Of a DNA stretch of 20,334 nt, positions 14,638 to 20,334 are shown in pieces. This DNA comes from an uncultured Collinsella sp. GTDB lineage: Bacteria > Actinomycetota > Coriobacteriia > Coriobacteriales > Coriobacteriaceae. The stretch spans positions 1-20,334 of the forward strand of contig CAKTWK010000038.1 in NCBI GenBank assembly GCA_934630735.1. The letters run 5' to 3'. Each line of letters starts with the position of its first letter. Within the stretch, counting starts at the first letter, position 1. The notes under the pieces are model-generated. The model had not been told where the DNA came from, ran no database searches, and was given only the letters and a program-made list of their open reading frames with translations. Both the position numbers and the translations under genes were made by a program.

Positions 14638-15188
14638 TGCTGGAATCCTTTCTGTAAAAGGCCTACAACCCATTAATAACCCGTGTCCGTGCAATACGCG
14701 AGTTTATTAAGGTTTATATTCTCTTTATCGCTCATTTTATTCATTTTGAAAATAGTTGAACGGTGAACGGTCGTTTTTATCCGCTCAGCGTAAAGAAGCC
14801 CAGCTTAGGCATATTTACGCCATTTACGTGCGACTTTATTTTAATAGAGCAGGGATTAGACCAGATTATGCAAACTATATCTCCGCTAAACACAAAACGG
14901 GCAGCGTAATATCTTACTCGCACTATACGAGATTCTATGCATTAATAAGACGAGTATGCACCCTTACAAAAACATGGGGCATTTCATCCAGCATAAGGAA
15001 TATAGATGAGCTTCAAAAAGGCAGCCAACCCCCAAAGCACGGGGATAGAAGGCAGCAACAGCCAAATCCTCCATCCATCCCCAAAGTAACGCGAGTTTTC
15101 GCGGCAAAGCCGCGAAACAGCGAAAGGGACCAAAGGCCCCCTCAGCCACGTCCTTCATCCGCCCACACAATCCGAGGACGTAGTCGTA
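14638..15188. promoter_or_regulatory. AT-rich upstream region of arcC followed by hairpin-rich spacer
   Basis: From about 14680 to 15010 the DNA is markedly AT-rich compared with its surroundings. It should hold the arcC promoter; TATAAA (minus, 14713-14718) is a possible -10. ATGAATAAAA (minus, 14738-14747) resembles half of an ArgR box, and GAACGGT is repeated in tandem (14758-14771). From 15097 to 15117 there is a perfect 9-bp stem, TTTCGCGGC/GCCGCGAAA, with loop AAA. Open frames across this area lack ribosome binding sites and I do not call a gene. Confidence 0.4.
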
Positions 15189-15313
15189 GCAGGATCTGAG
15201 GGCTAACCTTCGCGGACACTCCGCAGGACGAAAGAACCCCCGCCGCACGTAGTGTGCAGCGGGGGTTCTTTCATGTCCGAGGACGTCCGCGAAGGTTAGC
15301 CCTCAGATCCTGC
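15189..15313. repeat. 125-bp nested palindrome with 29-bp perfect arms
   Basis: Positions 15189-15217 and 15285-15313 are perfect inverted repeats of 29 bp (inner end TTCGCGGAC, outer end GCAGGATCTGAGG). They enclose a second perfect 14-bp stem at 15230-15243 and 15259-15272. The outer arm ends 10 bp from the nifJ stop codon. This is far longer than needed for a terminator. Confidence 0.85.
15230..15272 (-). terminator. Probable terminator of nifJ within the palindrome
   Basis: GAAAGAACCCCCGC (15230-15243) pairs with GCGGGGGTTCTTTC (15259-15272), with a further GCAC/GTGC stem in the loop. The A- and T-rich ends pair with each other, so it is near symmetric and could terminate on both strands. 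It is 52 nt beyond the nifJ stop. Confidence 0.65.
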
Positions 15314-15323
15314 GGTGGGAGAC

Positions 15324-18863
<3,540 letters not shown>

Positions 18864-18877
18864 ATACCCCTCTCCTC

Positions 18878-18911
18878 TCATATAGGTATACAGGCCCCGG
18901 CGATCGCCGGG
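18878..18911 (-). promoter_or_regulatory. nifJ promoter region with a perfect 16-bp palindrome
   Basis: CCCGGCGATCGCCGGG (18896-18911) is a perfect dyad 33 to 48 bp before the nifJ ATG. On the minus strand TGTATACC and TATATG follow, either of which could be the -10; the palindrome would then cover the spacer and -35, where no consensus -35 is visible. It could be an operator or a leader hairpin. Confidence 0.45.
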
Positions 18912-19267
18912 ATGTTGGCGTGATGGGATTTTCGCTGTTGCTTCCGATCATCTGACAGGCGGACTCAGTGGCAGGTACATGGCGTGGAGAGAAGGCATGC
19001 CGAGGCGAGGAGGGCTACACGCGCTCCACAGGCCCAGCTACCCGTCTTGCACATGACCGAGCGCCGCAAAGGCCGCATGCCGGATGCTCCCGGGCACGCC
19101 CCGGCGATGGGAAGCGCCCGCAACGGAAATCCGCATGCGGGTTTATTGTACCCCGCCGTCAGGCCATATTTCGGCAAATATAGGTGGGCGGTAAAGGTTT
19201 ACCTCGGGTGACCGTCAAGGGCCAAAATGGTCCCCCCATCCCCGGGCGACTGGCTCTGGCGCGCCAA
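18912..19267. other. Intergenic DNA with no supported gene
   Basis: This lies between nifJ and the FHA gene. It contains CCCGC/GCGGG (19117-19141) with an inner CGG/CCG stem, followed on the plus strand by TTTATT, and ATATTT/AAATAT (19166-19181) with loop CGGC. A 70-codon frame on the minus strand (18965-19177) has no good ribosome binding site and a composition I do not trust. Confidence 0.4.
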
Positions 19268-19314
19268 GGAGTGTCCCCAAGTGCCGACAGAAAAGGAGCG
19301 TCCCTATCTGTCGG
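19268..19314. repeat. Small palindromic repeat abutting the FHA gene stop codon
   Basis: CCGACAG (19284-19290) and CTGTCGG (19308-19314) form a stem. On the minus strand it begins immediately after the TAA at 19315-19317. TTGGGGACA (minus, 19272-19280) and a related GGGACGCTCC form are present, and GGAG(T/C)GTCCC occurs twice directly (19268-19277 and 19295-19304). The TTGGGGACA core is shared with the element at 13252-13568. Confidence 0.55.
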
Positions 19315-20253
19315 TTAGAGGGCGCCGAGGAGGATGGCGTAGGTGGTGGATTCGCCGAGTTTGAGCTCGTCGCCGGGATTGAGCTGGGCGGAGCGGCCGG
19401 GCTCTACTTGAATACACACACTCGTGGCCCCGTTTACCACCACGGTGCCGTTCGTGGACGACAGGTCCTCGACAAACCATGTGCCAGAATCGTCGCACCA
19501 GATATGGGCATGACGAGCCGAGACGTCGTCGCCGACGTCGGTAATGTCGCCCTCCCCCGTAGCCAGCGCGCCGATCTCGACGCCCTCCTCACTCGGTTGA
19601 ATCCAGCGCGGGGCGCTCACCACATAGCCGTTTTGCACGCGCAGCAGTCCCAGCGGATGCGCCGGCGAAGCCTCGTGCTCGCCTGTGACTGAAGATGTGC
19701 TCAGCGAGCGCGGCGTCGACGTGGCGCCGCCACAGGTCGCATGAGCGTAGTCGATGGCATAGGTCACCGACGAGCGGACATCTGCCGAGCAACCCACGGC
19801 GACAAACAGCACCAGGATGGCCTCGGCGCGCTCGGCGGGCATGAGCTCAGCCGCCTGCGACAGGCGCTCGAGCGCATTGCGATAGAGATTCGTGTCCTGA
19901 TGGCATTCCTCGAGTGCCCGCACCATGGGCTCGCCAGCGGGGCCGCACACCATATTGGTCACGGCCACGGCGTCCATGGGATTGCGGCGGCGCAGGGCCA
20001 GCTGCGACATAATGCGCGCGGCCGAGGTGCCGTAATCGGCAAAATAACGTTCCTGCAGCGTGCCGACCGGCGCGCGCACGATAAAGCGCGAAACCCAGGA
20101 GCGATCGGCGGCACGGCTCTGCGGACTACGGCCGTCGGCGAGCGGGCGGCTCGAGAGCACCAGGCCGCACAGTTCGATATGGCTCAGGTGCGCTGCGCGC
20201 TTAAAGATGTCAAACATTGCCCCGCACGGGGTGAGCTCGGCTTGAGAAGCCAT
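19315..20253 (-). CDS. FHA-domain protein
   Basis: A 312-residue protein with a C-terminal forkhead-associated domain (about 222-310). The phosphothreonine-binding signature is visible: VSARHAHI (244-251) and DLSSTNGT (263-270). FHA domains bind phosphothreonine peptides, so a role in Ser/Thr kinase signalling or complex assembly is likely. Residues 1-175 form a mostly helical region I do not recognise (a LALRRRNPMDAVAVTNMV stretch is its most distinctive part), joined by a Ser/Thr-rich linker (about 176-200). No membrane segment or signal peptide. ATG 20253 has AAGGAGGG 7 nt upstream, located inside the end of the preceding gene, so the two are co-transcribed. No kinase or phosphatase is visible within the window. 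Confidence 0.82.
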   Translation of the reverse strand: MASQAELTPCGAMFDIFKRAAHLSHIELCGLVLSSRPLADGRSPQSRAADRSWVSRFIVRAPVGTLQERYFADYGTSAARIMSQLALRRRNPMDAVAVTNMVCGPAGEPMVRALEECHQDTNLYRNALERLSQAAELMPAERAEAILVLFVAVGCSADVRSSVTYAIDYAHATCGGATSTPRSLSTSSVTGEHEASPAHPLGLLRVQNGYVVSAPRWIQPSEEGVEIGALATGEGDITDVGDDVSARHAHIWCDDSGTWFVEDLSSTNGTVVVNGATSVCIQVEPGRSAQLNPGDELKLGESTTYAILLGAL

Positions 20254-20256
20254 GGC

Positions 20257-20334
20257 TTAGCCCTCCTTGGTCGCAGAGATAGTGTCGGATACTTCGGCCG
20301 GCCCGCCAAAGGCGCGGGCAGCCGCGGGGCCCCC
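20257..20334 (-). CDS. C-terminal end of a gene cut by the right edge
   Basis: The last 25 codons of a minus-strand gene enter from the right edge and end at TAA (20257-20259), 3 nt before the ATG of the FHA gene. The tail is Gly/Ala-rich at first and then polar (ends AEVSDTISATKEG). The ribosome binding site of the FHA gene is inside these last codons, which is typical of a tightly coupled operon. The product cannot be identified from this fragment. Confidence 0.6.
   Translation of the reverse strand, partial: GGPAAARAFGGPAEVSDTISATKEG

Noticed and set aside
14758..14771. LytTR binding site upstream of arcC
   Set aside because: The ACCGTTC copies are adjacent, whereas LytTR sites need two half-sites about 12-13 bp apart; the match also fails at the last base.
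14756..15199. A 147-codon frame in the AT-rich region upstream of arcC
   Set aside because: It starts at TTG without a ribosome binding site and ends inside repeat-like DNA with biased composition.
18965..19177. A 70-codon minus-strand frame between nifJ and the FHA gene
   Set aside because: No good ribosome binding site, no recognisable domain, and it overlaps hairpins. A small protein cannot be fully excluded.

Overview
The window is about 20 kb of GC-rich bacterial chromosome carrying fermentative, anaerobe-type metabolism: a single-chain pyruvate:ferredoxin oxidoreductase, a carbamate kinase, an APC amino-acid permease and LytS/LytTR two-component systems. The gene families, the base composition and the short palindromic repeats fit a gut coriobacterium such as Collinsella. 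That assignment is inference from gene content; no 16S or other marker gene is present. Thirteen of the fourteen genes, including one cut by the right edge, are on the minus strand. Only the C39-like peptidase at 12220-13254 is on the plus strand.

Left part (1-8900). A palindromic repeat cut by the window edge (1-89) is followed by a YfcE/MJ0936-type phosphoesterase with a clear terminator. Next is an operon, read right to left: glycosyltransferase, LytS-like sensor kinase, LytTR response regulator. The first two genes overlap by ATGA. A UMF1/Atg22-type MFS transporter and a zinc-dependent phospholipase C-like protein follow. A second, paralogous LytS-like sensor / LytTR regulator pair closes the block. 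Two related signalling pairs therefore lie within 8 kb and bracket envelope and transport genes.

Middle part (8900-13570). An APC permease and an amidohydrolase (metal-dependent, imidazolonepropionase/prolidase-like) look like an uptake-and-hydrolysis pair. They are separated by two intercistronic hairpins. A hairpin-rich divergent intergenic region leads to a membrane-anchored C39-like cysteine peptidase with a long basic, low-complexity cytoplasmic tail. Its stop codon lies inside the terminal inverted repeat of a 317-bp non-autonomous palindromic element (13252-13568).

Right part (13570-20334). A carbamate kinase gene (arcC) has its own terminator. Upstream of it is an AT-rich stretch, then a 125-bp nested palindrome (15189-15313) that encloses a terminator. 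The 3.5-kb nifJ-type pyruvate:ferredoxin oxidoreductase follows, with a perfect 16-bp palindrome at its promoter region. A second small repeat sharing the TTGGGGACA core with the 317-bp element abuts the stop codon of an FHA-domain gene. That gene is closely linked to a gene running off the right edge.

The most unusual material is non-coding: the element supplying a stop codon and carrying five copies of a 14-bp motif, the nested palindrome, and the stop-adjacent repeats. I see no CRISPR array, rRNA, tRNA, intact transposase or recognisable defence system.
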